DNA of 64,000 bases. Source: an uncultured Oscillospiraceae bacterium. Lineage in GTDB: Bacteria; Bacillota; Clostridia; Oscillospirales; Oscillospiraceae. Shown here one piece after another: positions 32,327-39,938 of this stretch (the first letter of the stretch is position 1; each line of letters begins with the position of its first letter). The stretch is from positions 1 to 64,000 of the forward strand of contig CANQXK010000004.1 in the NCBI GenBank assembly GCA_947627715.1, given 5' to 3'. Position numbers and translations under genes: made by a program. The notes beneath the pieces were generated by a model. The model did not search any database. It was not told the origin of the DNA and saw only the letters and a list, made by a program, of their open reading frames with translations.

Positions 32327-33103
32327 TCAACCCCTTTTTCCCGCGAGCCAGCGTCGGAAAAGGCATAGCCACTGGATATACAAAATGTCTCCAGACCGTT
32401 TGATTGGCGGAAGGCCCGCAAATTTCAGCGCCGCCGCGATCTGCGCCTTTGTGAGCGGAGACCGGGGGCCAAACAAACCGCGACGGAGGCCGTGAGACAC
32501 AAAGGTGTAAAATTCGCGCCTTTGCGCCGGCGCAATATCCGGTTTGTCCCTGCGTTTCAGCTCCAACAGCACCGCGTCCACCCGTGGGGCGGGGTGAAAA
32601 TCCTCGCGTCGGAAATGATAGACGATTCTTCCCTCAAAGAACGGCTTGAGCAGCAGAGAATTCAAGTTCTCCTTGGGCAGCCCGCAAAAGCGTTTGGCCG
32701 CGCCCTTCTCCATCACAAGCCAGATACCGCTGGGGAGATTTGCGGCGCCGGTCAGCTTGTGAATGATCTCGGTCGTCCTCGAAAAGGGAATGTTTGAAAA
32801 CACTTTATACGGTGATTCCGGCAATCTGCATTTCAAAAAATCCGCATGATAAAGCCGGACGTTCGCCGGGGCATGGGGGAGGAGGCGTTGGTACAATTTT
32901 TCGTCGATCTCGTATGCGACGACCTCTTTGCAGCGCTCTGACAATACCTTTGTGATGTGGCCCTTTCCGGCGCCGATCTCCAGAACCGTGTCCTGGGCGG
33001 AAATATCCGTTTTTTGAATAAGCCGCTCAATGAGCGCCCGACTGGTCAGAAAATTTTGCGATACGCTATAGGGCAGACTGCCCCTATATTGATTTTTGGA
33101 CAT
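32327..33103 (-). CDS. erm: Erm-type 23S rRNA adenine N6-methyltransferase
   Basis: A 258-residue SAM-dependent methyltransferase of the Erm/KsgA superfamily. Erm enzymes methylate A2058 of 23S rRNA and confer MLSB (macrolide, lincosamide, streptogramin B) resistance. Motifs: SQNFLTS near the N-terminus, VLEIGAGKGHIT (motif I, SAM), YEIDEKLYQ (motif II), the catalytic NIPFSRTTEIIHKL (motif IV), and FHPAPRVDAVLLELKRR. The upstream leader peptide and attenuator (33141-33215) are typical of inducible erm genes and argue against KsgA. The ATG at 33103 lacks an ideal site (GAGGTG 12 bases away); the longer TTG frame would start inside the terminator. GC is clearly below the neighbours, suggesting acquisition. 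No mobile element is visible. Confidence 0.87.
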   Translation of the reverse strand: MSKNQYRGSLPYSVSQNFLTSRALIERLIQKTDISAQDTVLEIGAGKGHITKVLSERCKEVVAYEIDEKLYQRLLPHAPANVRLYHADFLKCRLPESPYKVFSNIPFSRTTEIIHKLTGAANLPSGIWLVMEKGAAKRFCGLPKENLNSLLLKPFFEGRIVYHFRREDFHPAPRVDAVLLELKRRDKPDIAPAQRREFYTFVSHGLRRGLFGPRSPLTKAQIAAALKFAGLPPIKRSGDILYIQWLCLFRRWLAGKRG

Positions 33104-33140
33104 CAAAATACACCACACCTCATTTGCAGCACACAAACGC

Positions 33141-33190
33141 AAAAAAGGCGCAGTAATACCGTTGAATCAAATTCGGCAATACCGCGCCTT
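33141..33190 (-). terminator. Attenuator terminator in the erm leader
   Basis: On the minus strand AAGGCGC and GCGCCTT close a 17-pair imperfect stem (inner GGTATTGCCG with CGGTATTACT) that runs into six T. It lies between the leader peptide stop and the erm start, so it would stop transcription before erm unless disrupted. Confidence 0.88.
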
Positions 33191-33215
33191 ATTTACGAAT
33201 GCGAATAACGCACAT
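33189..33215 (-). CDS. Erm leader peptide MCVIRIRK
   Basis: An eight-codon frame with GGGAG eight bases upstream of its ATG. Its stop codon overlaps the first bases of the terminator stem. Residues 5-7 read Arg-Ile-Arg, the +X+ class of macrolide-dependent ribosome arrest motif known from other Erm leaders. Translation and induction are inferred from layout. Confidence 0.75.
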   Translation of the reverse strand: MCVIRIRK

Positions 33216-33256
33216 GAGATGTACTCCCGTCACCTTATGATATGCAACAATATAAC

Positions 33257-33286
33257 ATTTGCCGCTTATCACCAATACCGGCAAAT
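33257..33286 (-). promoter_or_regulatory. Upstream leader hairpin of erm (possible antiterminator partner)
   Basis: On the minus strand ATTTGCCG and CGGCAAAT form an 8-pair hairpin just after the predicted transcription start. Its 3' arm (CGGCAA) can alternatively pair with TTGCCG in the 5' arm of the terminator. Confidence 0.6.
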
Positions 33287-33295
33287 CCTTTGAAA

Positions 33296-33324
33296 AGAAT
33301 AACACATATCCGCGCGTATGTCAA
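33296..33324 (-). promoter_or_regulatory. Promoter of erm
   Basis: On the minus strand TTGACA, 17 bases, TATTCT, about 80 bases before the leader peptide. Confidence 0.82.
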
Positions 33325-33350
33325 TTCGTTTCTTTTCCTTTGGTAACAGG

Positions 33351-33410
33351 AAGAGCCAGAACGAATACCCCGCTGGCCATGTAGATGGTCACCAGGTTCG
33401 TCTGGCTCTT
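33351..33410 (-). other. Long hairpin downstream of ssrA
   Basis: AAGAGCCAGA/TCTGGCTCTT continued by CGAA/TTCG with one bulge, starting five bases beyond the tmRNA 3' end. It may help end or process the tmRNA precursor, although no T-run follows on the minus strand. The minus-strand loop reads as a short hydrophobic peptide (NLVTIYMASGVFVLALPV), possibly a gene remnant. Confidence 0.45.
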
Positions 33411-33414
33411 CTTT

Positions 33415-33772
33415 TGGTGGAGGCGAGGGGAGTTGAACCCCTGTCCGAAAACACATCCACTCAAACTTCTCCGGGCGCAGACGGTTATTGCGGCACGGGG
33501 CCGGTTCCCGCCCTCACAGGCAAGCCGTCACGCCTGTGAGCTTGGTAGCTTCATGGTGCATGGCGCGCTCAAAGCTTTGCGCGCGCACGTTCTCCACTCA
33601 TCGACGCCCCGTCCCCGGCCGTGGACCTCCGGGGCGGGACGGTCACTGCTTAAGCAGCGACAGGAACAAACTCGTCGTTGTTCTTTAATTTATAATTGCC
33701 CGTTTTAAGGATGCCAGGCGCATCCGCCCGCTGTTCAAGCTTCCGCGTCCCCGTCGAAACCGGTACGCCCCC
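33415..33772 (-). ncRNA. ssrA: Transfer-messenger RNA (tmRNA)
   Basis: A 358-base RNA that rescues stalled ribosomes together with SmpB. The 5' end reads GGGGGCG, followed by the hallmark GGTTTCGACGGGG; the 3' end has the T-arm-like GGGGTTCAACTCCCC and an encoded CCA. The 5' GGGGGCG pairs with 3' CGCCTCC as the acceptor stem. The tag reading frame ends at TAA (33650-33652) and reads GNYKLKNNDEFVPVAA, whose C-terminal Ala-Ala is the usual degradation signal; the exact resume codon (Gly or a neighbour) is uncertain. smpB lies 1.5 kb upstream on the same strand. Confidence 0.95.
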
Positions 33773-33865
33773 TCGTCGTCGCGGAAGTCGCGTTGGTTCG
33801 GGGCACGGCAGTCGCCAAAGGCGCCCGCCGCACCCCTCACACGCTGACTTCGCTCCTCCTCTCCA

Positions 33866-33900
33866 AACGCGACCCGCTGCGCTGGGCTCGCGTTTGGGCG
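33866..33900. other. Long GC-rich inverted repeat upstream of ssrA
   Basis: CCAAACGCGA and TCGCGTTTGG form a perfect 10-pair stem around CCC...GGG. No T-run follows on either strand, so it is not a standard terminator. It lies in the 171 bases between the SDR gene and ssrA, where nothing else was recognised. Confidence 0.5.
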
Positions 33901-33943
33901 AGGGGAATAAGGAAGAAGATCAGAATTTATTCGCTGCGCGAAT

Positions 33944-34699
33944 TTATGTCTTTGCCAGCTTGACTACAAGAGTGCTGGGGAGGACCTTGGCAAGGCCGCG
34001 GTAGAGCTTGAAGAAGGCGCGGGGGGTGTGGAAGGCCCGGTCGGCCTTGGCGGCCCTGTAGCTCCCGGCGGCGACCTTTTTGGGGTCGCAGTAGGGGAGG
34101 GTCTTAAACATTTTCGAGTTGCCCTTTATCCCGCCCACGTCCAAAAACTCCGTGTCCATGGGGCCGGAGCAGACGGCGGTGACGGAGATCTTCCGCTCCC
34201 GCAGTTCCTCCCGCAGGCCCAGAGAGAAGCTGGACACGTACGCCTTGGTGGAGCTGTACACCGTCATCCTGGCGTTGGGGCAGAAGGAGGCGATGGAGCT
34301 GACGTTCACGATATGCCCGCCCTCGCCCATGTAGGGGAGGACGGCGCGCGTCACCAGCGTCATGGCGCGCATATTGAGATCGGTCATCCGGGAGAGGAGC
34401 TGGGGGTCGGTGTCCGCCACGTTGGCAAGATACCCGCACCCGGCGCAGTTGACCAGCACCGTCACGTCGGGGGCCTCCTCCCGGAGCTTCCGGGCGAGGG
34501 CGTCCAGATCCCCGTCGCTTGTCAGGTCCAGCGGCAGGCTGACGGCGGGGACGGAGAGCTTCGCGCCCAGCTCGTCAAGAAGCGGCTTTCTGCGCGCGAT
34601 GAGCCAGACTTCCTCCACCTCCGGGAAGTTTTCCGCAAGCTGGAGGGCGTACTCCCGGCCGAGGCCGGAGGACGCGCCTGTGATGATGGCCGTTTTCAT
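33944..34699 (-). CDS. SDR family oxidoreductase
   Basis: A 251-residue classical short-chain dehydrogenase with an NAD(P)-binding Rossmann fold: TGASSGLGREYA (cofactor glycine motif), VNCAGCGYL (NAG-equivalent), HIVNVSSIASF (catalytic Ser) and YSSTKAY (catalytic Tyr and Lys). It resembles DltE/YqjQ-like SDRs; the substrate is unknown. ATG at 34699 is two bases after the cyclophilin stop, with AAGGTG in the preceding coding end; a GTG two codons upstream is an alternative. It is part of a minus-strand run smpB-cyclophilin-SDR. Confidence 0.88.
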   Translation of the reverse strand: MKTAIITGASSGLGREYALQLAENFPEVEEVWLIARRKPLLDELGAKLSVPAVSLPLDLTSDGDLDALARKLREEAPDVTVLVNCAGCGYLANVADTDPQLLSRMTDLNMRAMTLVTRAVLPYMGEGGHIVNVSSIASFCPNARMTVYSSTKAYVSSFSLGLREELRERKISVTAVCSGPMDTEFLDVGGIKGNSKMFKTLPYCDPKKVAAGSYRAAKADRAFHTPRAFFKLYRGLAKVLPSTLVVKLAKT

Positions 34700-34701
34700 G
34701 G

Positions 34702-35220
34702 TCACACCTTCTCAGGCTCGCCGTATTCCACGCCGAAGGTCTCCACGGTGACGGACTTCATCACCTGGGGCTGGCGGGGCTTGTCGTTGTAGTCCACCCG
34801 GACGGAGGCGATCTCGTCCACCGTGTCCATCCCCTCGGTGACCTTGCCGAAGGCGGCGTACTGGCCGTCCAGATGGGGAGAGTCGGCGTGGACGATGAAG
34901 AACTGGCTTCCGGCGGAGTCGGGCACGGAGGTGCGGGCCATGGAGAGGACGCCGCGCTCGTGCTTCAGGGGGTTGGCAACGCCGTTGGCGTCAAACTCCC
35001 CCTTGATGCAGTAGCCGGGGCCGCCGGTGCCGTTCCCCTTGGGGCAGCCGCCCTGGATCATGAAGTCGCGGATCACCCGGTGGAAGATGAGGCCGTTATA
35101 GAAGCCGCGATTTGCCAGAGAGATGAAGTTTGCCACGGAGATGGGGGCGACGTCGGGGTAAAGCTCCGCCTTGATGGTCTTGCCGTTTTCCATTTCAATG
35201 GTGACGATGGGATTTGCCAT
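34702..35220 (-). CDS. Cyclophilin-type peptidyl-prolyl cis-trans isomerase
   Basis: A 172-residue cytoplasmic foldase catalysing proline isomerisation. Cyclophilin motifs: [28 protein letters not shown] (catalytic Arg and Phe region), [17 protein letters not shown], and [16 protein letters not shown], where the usual Trp of the cyclosporin site is replaced, as in many bacterial members. No signal peptide. It lies 14 bases downstream of smpB, so they may share a transcript. Confidence 0.94.
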   Translation of the reverse strand: MANPIVTIEMENGKTIKAELYPDVAPISVANFISLANRGFYNGLIFHRVIRDFMIQGGCPKGNGTGGPGYCIKGEFDANGVANPLKHERGVLSMARTSVPDSAGSQFFIVHADSPHLDGQYAAFGKVTEGMDTVDEIASVRVDYNDKPRQPQVMKSVTVETFGVEYGEPEKV

Positions 35221-35234
35221 GTTCTTTTCTCCTT

Positions 35235-35702
35235 TTATCTGAATTTTTCCTTCATGGTGCGGTCGATCTCCCGCTCCGCGTCCCGTTTGGCCGAGGCGTC
35301 CCGCTTATCGTAGAGCTTCTTGCCGCGCGCAAGGCCCAGCTCCACCTTCACCAGTGAGTCCTTGAGGTACAGCGACAGGGGGATAAGGGTGAGGCCGTCC
35401 TGCGCGATGCGGGCGTGAAGCTTGTTGATCTCCCGCCTGTGCATCAAAAGCCGCTTGGGGCGCATGGGGTCGCGGTTGAAGATGTTGCCCTTCTCATAGG
35501 GGGAGATGTGCAGTCCGTGGGCAAAAAGCTCCCCGTTCTTCACGGTGCAGAAGGAGTCCTTGAGGTTCACGTTGCCCGCGCGGACAGACTTGACCTCCGT
35601 GCCGAAAAGCTCGATACCGGCCTCATATTTTTCTTCGATGAAATAGTCGTGCCAGGCTTTTCTGTTCTGGGCGACAGGCTTGACGCCCGTATTTTTCGGC
35701 AT
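35235..35702 (-). CDS. smpB: SsrA-binding protein SmpB
   Basis: The obligate protein partner of tmRNA, 155 residues. The OB-fold core is clear: [39 protein letters not shown], then [32 protein letters not shown] basic C-terminal tail ([21 protein letters not shown]) enters the mRNA channel of the stalled ribosome. The ATG at 35702 has GGAGG seven bases upstream; the longer frame adds 11 codons without support. ssrA follows 1.5 kb downstream on the same strand. Confidence 0.96.
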   Translation of the reverse strand: MPKNTGVKPVAQNRKAWHDYFIEEKYEAGIELFGTEVKSVRAGNVNLKDSFCTVKNGELFAHGLHISPYEKGNIFNRDPMRPKRLLMHRREINKLHARIAQDGLTLIPLSLYLKDSLVKVELGLARGKKLYDKRDASAKRDAEREIDRTMKEKFR

Positions 35703-35790
35703 GGAGACGCCTCCTTCCGTGCTTCGGAAACACACGTAAGGGGATTATATCACACCGAAGGGAAAAATAAAAGGGGAAAATGGCAAATTT

Positions 35791-36294
35791 TTATGAACCT
35801 TTTGCGAGGCTCCCGCGCCGAAGCAGGGGCGAGAGGGCCTGGACGGCGTTGCCCTCAGCGATGGGCCGGGCGTGCTCCCGCAGGTGCAGAAGATACGTCC
35901 CGCGCCGGGGGACGGGCGTTGCGAATTCGCAAAGGGCGTGGGCGGGGAGGTCCCCGTCGGGCCACACGGCCAGTATGTAAACGCCATTGTCGTAGTAGAG
36001 CGAGGACGCCGCGTCCCGTGGGAGGGCCGAGAGCGCCAGCAGCAGCGCCTCCAGGTCCGTGAACTCGTAGAACTCCGGGTCCCCGGCGCTGCGGCGGACG
36101 AAGATGAGAAGCTCATGCCGGCCTGGGTACAGCTCCAGGCTGACAAGGCCGGTGTCCGGGCAGTCCAGCACCCCCCTCACCAGCTCGCGGGCGTCCCTCT
36201 CCGTCACGGACTGGGGTTCGATGTTCCTGCTGCGCAGCTCCGGCTCCCCGATGTATACCGTAAAGGCCCTGCTGCCGATGGCCTGTATGTCCAT
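35791..36294 (-). CDS. MecA-like adaptor protein
   Basis: A 167-residue protein resembling the adaptor MecA, which delivers substrates to the ClpC-ClpP protease. The N-terminal part (AFTVYIGEPELRSRNIEPQSVTERDARELVRGVL) matches the MecA substrate-binding domain pattern. The C-terminal part (FTDLEALLLALSALPRDAASSLYYDNGVYILAVW ... LREHARPIAEGNAVQAL) matches the ClpC-binding domain layout, but the linker is short. ATG at 36294 has GGAGG seven bases upstream; the longer frame lacks support. Sequence similarity is weak, so this is a family-level call. Confidence 0.65.
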   Translation of the reverse strand: MDIQAIGSRAFTVYIGEPELRSRNIEPQSVTERDARELVRGVLDCPDTGLVSLELYPGRHELLIFVRRSAGDPEFYEFTDLEALLLALSALPRDAASSLYYDNGVYILAVWPDGDLPAHALCEFATPVPRRGTYLLHLREHARPIAEGNAVQALSPLLRRGSLAKGS

Positions 36295-36542
36295 AGTGCA
36301 TCCTCCGTTCGGCCCCGCATCTCCGGGACAGCTCCAGTATACATCGCGCCGGGGGAAAAAGAAAGGGCAAATACTTGGAAGCCGTGGCGGCGGGACCCGC
36401 GCCCGGCCAGAAGCTGCCGCGCGTTCGTCAAAATCGAAAATTTTGTAAACATCCATTTACCCACTTCCAATTTTGGCGAAGATGGGCTATAATGAACATA
36501 AATACGCTCAAGACCCAAAATGTTGTGTGGGAGGAAGAAACA

Positions 36543-37262
36543 ATGGACAACGCAAAACCTGTCTACAAGCGGGTGCTCCTGAAGCTCTCCGGCGAGGCGC
36601 TGGCGGGGGAGAGAGGCTTCGGCCTGGACTTCGCCGTCATCGAGAAGGTCTGCCGGGTGGTGAAGGAGTGCGCCGATATGGGCGTGGAGATCGGCATCGT
36701 CATCGGCGGCGGCAACTTCTGGCGCGGCGTCAAGGACGGGGGCGGCTACATGGAGCGCACCCGCGCCGACCATATGGGGATGCTGGCCACGGTGATGAAC
36801 TGCCTTGCGGTGGCGGACGTTTTAGAGCACATGGGCGCTCAGGTCCGGGTGCAGACCGCCGTGCAGATGAGCTCCATCGCCGAACCTTATATCCGCCTGA
36901 AGGCCGACAAGCACCTGAAGAACGGGCGCATCGTGATCTTCGGCTGCGGCACCGGCAGCCCCTACTTCTCCACGGACACCGCCGCGGTCCTCCGGGCCGC
37001 GGAGATCAACGCGGACGTGATCCTCCTGGCCAAGAACGTGGACGGCGTCTATTCCGCCGACCCCAAAAAGGATCCCGACGCCGTGAAATTCGACCATATC
37101 TCCTATGACGACGTACTGGCAAAGCACCTGGCCGTCATGGACTCCACCGCCACCAGTCTTTCCATGGACAACAACATCCCCGTCCTGCTCTTCGCCCTGA
37201 AGGACCCGGAGAACATCAAACGGGCCATTTTGGGGGAGAAGATCGGGACTGTGGTGAAGTGA
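36543..37262 (+). CDS. pyrH: Uridylate kinase
   Basis: Bacterial-type UMP kinase (UMP to UDP), hexameric, amino-acid-kinase fold, 239 residues. Motifs: [18 protein letters not shown] at the N-terminus, [10 protein letters not shown], the substrate segment [37 protein letters not shown] and [18 protein letters not shown]. The ATG at 36543 has GGAGGA seven bases upstream. A TATAAT box (36488-36493) upstream marks a likely promoter, with a poor -35. It begins the classic pyrH-frr-uppS-cdsA-dxr-rseP-ispG operon, although tsf and rpsB are not immediately upstream. Confidence 0.97.
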   Translation: MDNAKPVYKRVLLKLSGEALAGERGFGLDFAVIEKVCRVVKECADMGVEIGIVIGGGNFWRGVKDGGGYMERTRADHMGMLATVMNCLAVADVLEHMGAQVRVQTAVQMSSIAEPYIRLKADKHLKNGRIVIFGCGTGSPYFSTDTAAVLRAAEINADVILLAKNVDGVYSADPKKDPDAVKFDHISYDDVLAKHLAVMDSTATSLSMDNNIPVLLFALKDPENIKRAILGEKIGTVVK

Positions 37263-37283
37263 ACGAGAAGGAGGGATGCCTGA

Positions 37284-37523
37284 GTGAGCGTTTTTTATCT
37301 CATCCTCTACATTATTGTCATCGTGGGCGGGATCTTTATGGCGCTGAATCCCGAAAAGATCTATTATTTTCAGCAGTCCTTTCGCACAAATGATCCGGGG
37401 GAACCCCGGAAATCCTACCTGAAAAGTACTCGTTTCATGGGCTGGTTCCTTGCCCTGCTGGGCCTTGTCTGCGTCATCCTGTATTTTGTTTGTTTGAGTC
37501 CAGGCGTTTCCCCAAAACCGTGA
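37284..37523 (+). CDS. Small two-helix membrane protein
   Basis: A 79-residue protein of unknown function inserted between pyrH and frr. The first membrane segment is FYLILYIIVIVGGIFMAL and the second is FMGWFLALLGLVCVILYFVCL, joined by a polar loop with NPEKIYYFQQSFRTND. It starts with GTG, nine bases after AAGGAGG, and sits 21 bases after pyrH. The hairpin-like topology resembles small DUF6199-type proteins, but the match is not certain. Confidence 0.7.
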   Translation: MSVFYLILYIIVIVGGIFMALNPEKIYYFQQSFRTNDPGEPRKSYLKSTRFMGWFLALLGLVCVILYFVCLSPGVSPKP

Positions 37524-37558
37524 ACACTATTTTTATCACAATTAAAGGAGGATAAATC

Positions 37559-38122
37559 ATGTATACCGACGACATTGCCTTCAAAGAGTATCTTGACAAG
37601 ATGAACAAGACCATCGAGGCGCTGGAGAGCCAGTTTGCCACGGTGCGGGCAGGCCGGGCCAACGCCTCCGTGCTCAACCACCTGAGAGTGGACTACTACG
37701 GCGTGCCCACGCCCATCAACCAGGTGGGCACCATCTCCTCCCCGGACCCCCGGACGCTGGTGATCCAGCCCTGGGACAAGACCCTCCTGAAACCCATCGA
37801 GAAGGCCATTCTCGCCTCCGACGTGGGCATCAACCCCCAAAACGACGGCACGGTCATTCGCCTGGCCTTCCCGCAGCTCACCGAGGAGCGCCGCGCCGAC
37901 CTTATCAAGCAGGTGCGTAAATACGCCGAGACGGCCAAGACCGCCGTGCGCAACGTCCGCCGGGACGCCAACGAGAAATTCAAGAAGATGCAGAAGGCCG
38001 GCGACGTCACCGAGGACGATCTGAAGCTCATGGAGCGGGACCTTCAGACCATGACCGACGACTACATCAAGAAGGTGGACGAGTCCACGGCCAAGAAGGA
38101 GAAGGAACTGACACAGATCTGA
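37559..38122 (+). CDS. frr: Ribosome recycling factor
   Basis: With EF-G it splits post-termination ribosomes. 187 residues, standard length. Conserved stretches: [49 protein letters not shown] and the C-terminal coiled helices [30 protein letters not shown] lies before the ATG. Its TGA overlaps the uppS ATG by one base. Confidence 0.97.
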   Translation: MYTDDIAFKEYLDKMNKTIEALESQFATVRAGRANASVLNHLRVDYYGVPTPINQVGTISSPDPRTLVIQPWDKTLLKPIEKAILASDVGINPQNDGTVIRLAFPQLTEERRADLIKQVRKYAETAKTAVRNVRRDANEKFKKMQKAGDVTEDDLKLMERDLQTMTDDYIKKVDESTAKKEKELTQI

Positions 38123-38853
38123 TGGCCATATTAGACAAACAAAAGACGGCGGGGCAGGGGACGGTCCTGCCCCGTCATATTGCCATCATCATGGATGGCA
38201 ACGGCCGCTGGGCGCAAAAGCGCGGCCTTCCCCGCACCGCCGGCCACGCCGCCGGGGCGGAGACCTTCCGGCGCATCGCCGCCTACTGCCGGGACCTGGG
38301 GGTGGAATACCTCACCGTCTACGCCTTCTCCACGGAGAACTGGAAGCGCAGTCAAGAGGAGGTCTCCGCCATCATGGGCCTGCTCAAGAAGTATTTGGAG
38401 GAGGCCATCGAGAAGATGCGCCGGGAGAACGTGCGCATCCACATTTTGGGGGACACCTCCGTCCTATCCTCGGAGCTGCGCGCCCTCATTGCGCGGGTGG
38501 AGGCCATCGACGAGACGCTGGAGACCCGCACCCAGGCCAATCTCTGCGTCAACTACGGCGGCCGGGACGAGATCGTCCGGGCTGTGAAGGCGTGGCAGGC
38601 CGACCCCGGCCACGGGGAGCTTACCGAGGCGGAGCTGTCCCGCTACCTCTACACCGCCGGGATGCCGGACCCGGACCTGGTCATCCGCCCCAGCGGGGAG
38701 GAGCGCATCTCCAACTTCCTCCTGTGGCAGTCGGCCTACTCGGAGTTTTACTTCACCGACACCCTCTGGCCGGATTTCACGGAAAAGGACATGGACGCCG
38801 CCATCGAAGCCTACCGATCCCGCGACCGCCGCTACGGCGGCGTGAAAAAGTAA
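38122..38853 (+). CDS. uppS: Undecaprenyl diphosphate synthase (cis-prenyltransferase)
   Basis: Makes the C55 lipid carrier for peptidoglycan from farnesyl diphosphate and isopentenyl diphosphate, 243 residues. HIAIIMDGNGRWAQKRGLPR contains the catalytic Asp and substrate-binding loop; TVYAFSTENWKR and DLVIRPSGEERISNFLLWQSAYSEFYFTDTLWPDF are the other family signatures. Overlaps frr by one base. Its substrate chain comes from the MEP pathway, two enzymes of which (Dxr, IspG) follow in the operon. Confidence 0.97.
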   Translation: MAILDKQKTAGQGTVLPRHIAIIMDGNGRWAQKRGLPRTAGHAAGAETFRRIAAYCRDLGVEYLTVYAFSTENWKRSQEEVSAIMGLLKKYLEEAIEKMRRENVRIHILGDTSVLSSELRALIARVEAIDETLETRTQANLCVNYGGRDEIVRAVKAWQADPGHGELTEAELSRYLYTAGMPDPDLVIRPSGEERISNFLLWQSAYSEFYFTDTLWPDFTEKDMDAAIEAYRSRDRRYGGVKK

Positions 38854-38865
38854 GGAGTGGACCCC

Positions 38866-39912
38866 ATGATAAAGCCCCCGCGCCTGCGCCCGGGAGACAC
38901 CTGCGCCATCGTCAGCCTCTCCGCCGGGACTCTGGGGGAGCCTTGGGCTATTCACAAGCTCCATATTGCCCAAGAGCGCCTGGAGCGGGACTTCGGCCTT
39001 AAAGTCAAGGTCATGCCCAACGCCCTCCGGGGCCGGCAGTACCTTTACGAACACCCGGAGGCTCGCGCCGCGGACCTCATGGACGCCTTTCGGGACAAAA
39101 GCGTCAGGGCCGTCTTCAACGCCATCGGCGGGGACGACACCATACGGCTTTTGCCTTACATCGACTTTGACGTTCTCCGGGAAAACCCCAAGATCTTCAC
39201 GGGCTTTTCCGACACCACCACCAACCATTTTATGATGTTCAAGGCCAGCCTCGTCTCCTACTACGGGGCCAGCGTCATGACGAATTTTTCGGAGTATGTC
39301 AAAATCAACGATTACACCGACCAGATGATCCGCAGGACCCTCTTTGACCCGCCGGCAACGCTGGAGATTCCGTCGGCGCCCTACTGGTACGATGACGAGG
39401 ACCCGAAAATCTGGTGGAGCGAGGAGAACATGAATACCCCCAAGCCCTACCACCCGGAGGAGATCGGCTATGAGGTCCTCCAGGGCACAGGCGCCGTGGA
39501 GGGGGAGCTTTTGGGCGGGTGTATCGACGTCTTCGTGGAGCTTTTGGGCACGTCCCTCTGGCCCACAAAGGAACAGTGGGCGGGAAAGCTCATGTTTTTG
39601 GAGACCAGCGAGGACGACACGTCCTGTGAACTTTTGACCTGGTATCTTCGCAATTTCGCCGCTCAGGGCCTCTTTGACGTGATCCGGGGCATTATCGTTG
39701 GCAAGCCCGCGAGACGGAGCAAATACGAGCCTTACAAAGAGGTCTATCGGAAGGTGGTGGGCGGGGAAGCCGGACACCCGGAGCTGCCCATCCTCTACAA
39801 CGTGAACATCGGCCACGCGGAACCCATTGGCGTGTTGCCCATCGGCGTCCGCGCCCGCCTGGACGCGGACAGAAAGACCCTGACGCTCTTAGAGCCCGCC
39901 ACGGCAACCTAA
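38866..39912 (+). CDS. S66 family peptidase (LD-carboxypeptidase/MccF-like)
   Basis: A 348-residue serine peptidase of family S66, either cleaving L,D bonds of muropeptides (LdcA) or acting like MccF. The catalytic Ser is in FTGFSDTTTNHFMM; the Glu/His region includes FLETSEDDTSCELL and NVNIGHAEPIGVLPIG. A W/Y-rich insert (APYWYDDEDPKIWWSEENMNTPKPYHPEEIGY) resembles MccF-type members. The ATG at 38866 is eight bases after AGGAG; a GTG three codons upstream is unlikely. It interrupts the usual uppS-cdsA order, 12 bases after uppS, so it is probably co-expressed with cell-envelope genes. Confidence 0.88.
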   Translation: MIKPPRLRPGDTCAIVSLSAGTLGEPWAIHKLHIAQERLERDFGLKVKVMPNALRGRQYLYEHPEARAADLMDAFRDKSVRAVFNAIGGDDTIRLLPYIDFDVLRENPKIFTGFSDTTTNHFMMFKASLVSYYGASVMTNFSEYVKINDYTDQMIRRTLFDPPATLEIPSAPYWYDDEDPKIWWSEENMNTPKPYHPEEIGYEVLQGTGAVEGELLGGCIDVFVELLGTSLWPTKEQWAGKLMFLETSEDDTSCELLTWYLRNFAAQGLFDVIRGIIVGKPARRSKYEPYKEVYRKVVGGEAGHPELPILYNVNIGHAEPIGVLPIGVRARLDADRKTLTLLEPATAT

Positions 39913-39938
39913 TCGAGACAGAAAAGAAGGTTTTGACT

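Noticed and set aside
33301-33410. Possible small hydrophobic protein read on the minus strand next to ssrA
   Set aside because: No ribosome-binding site was found, it lies inside a long hairpin and its end overlaps the erm promoter; mentioned only as a possible remnant.
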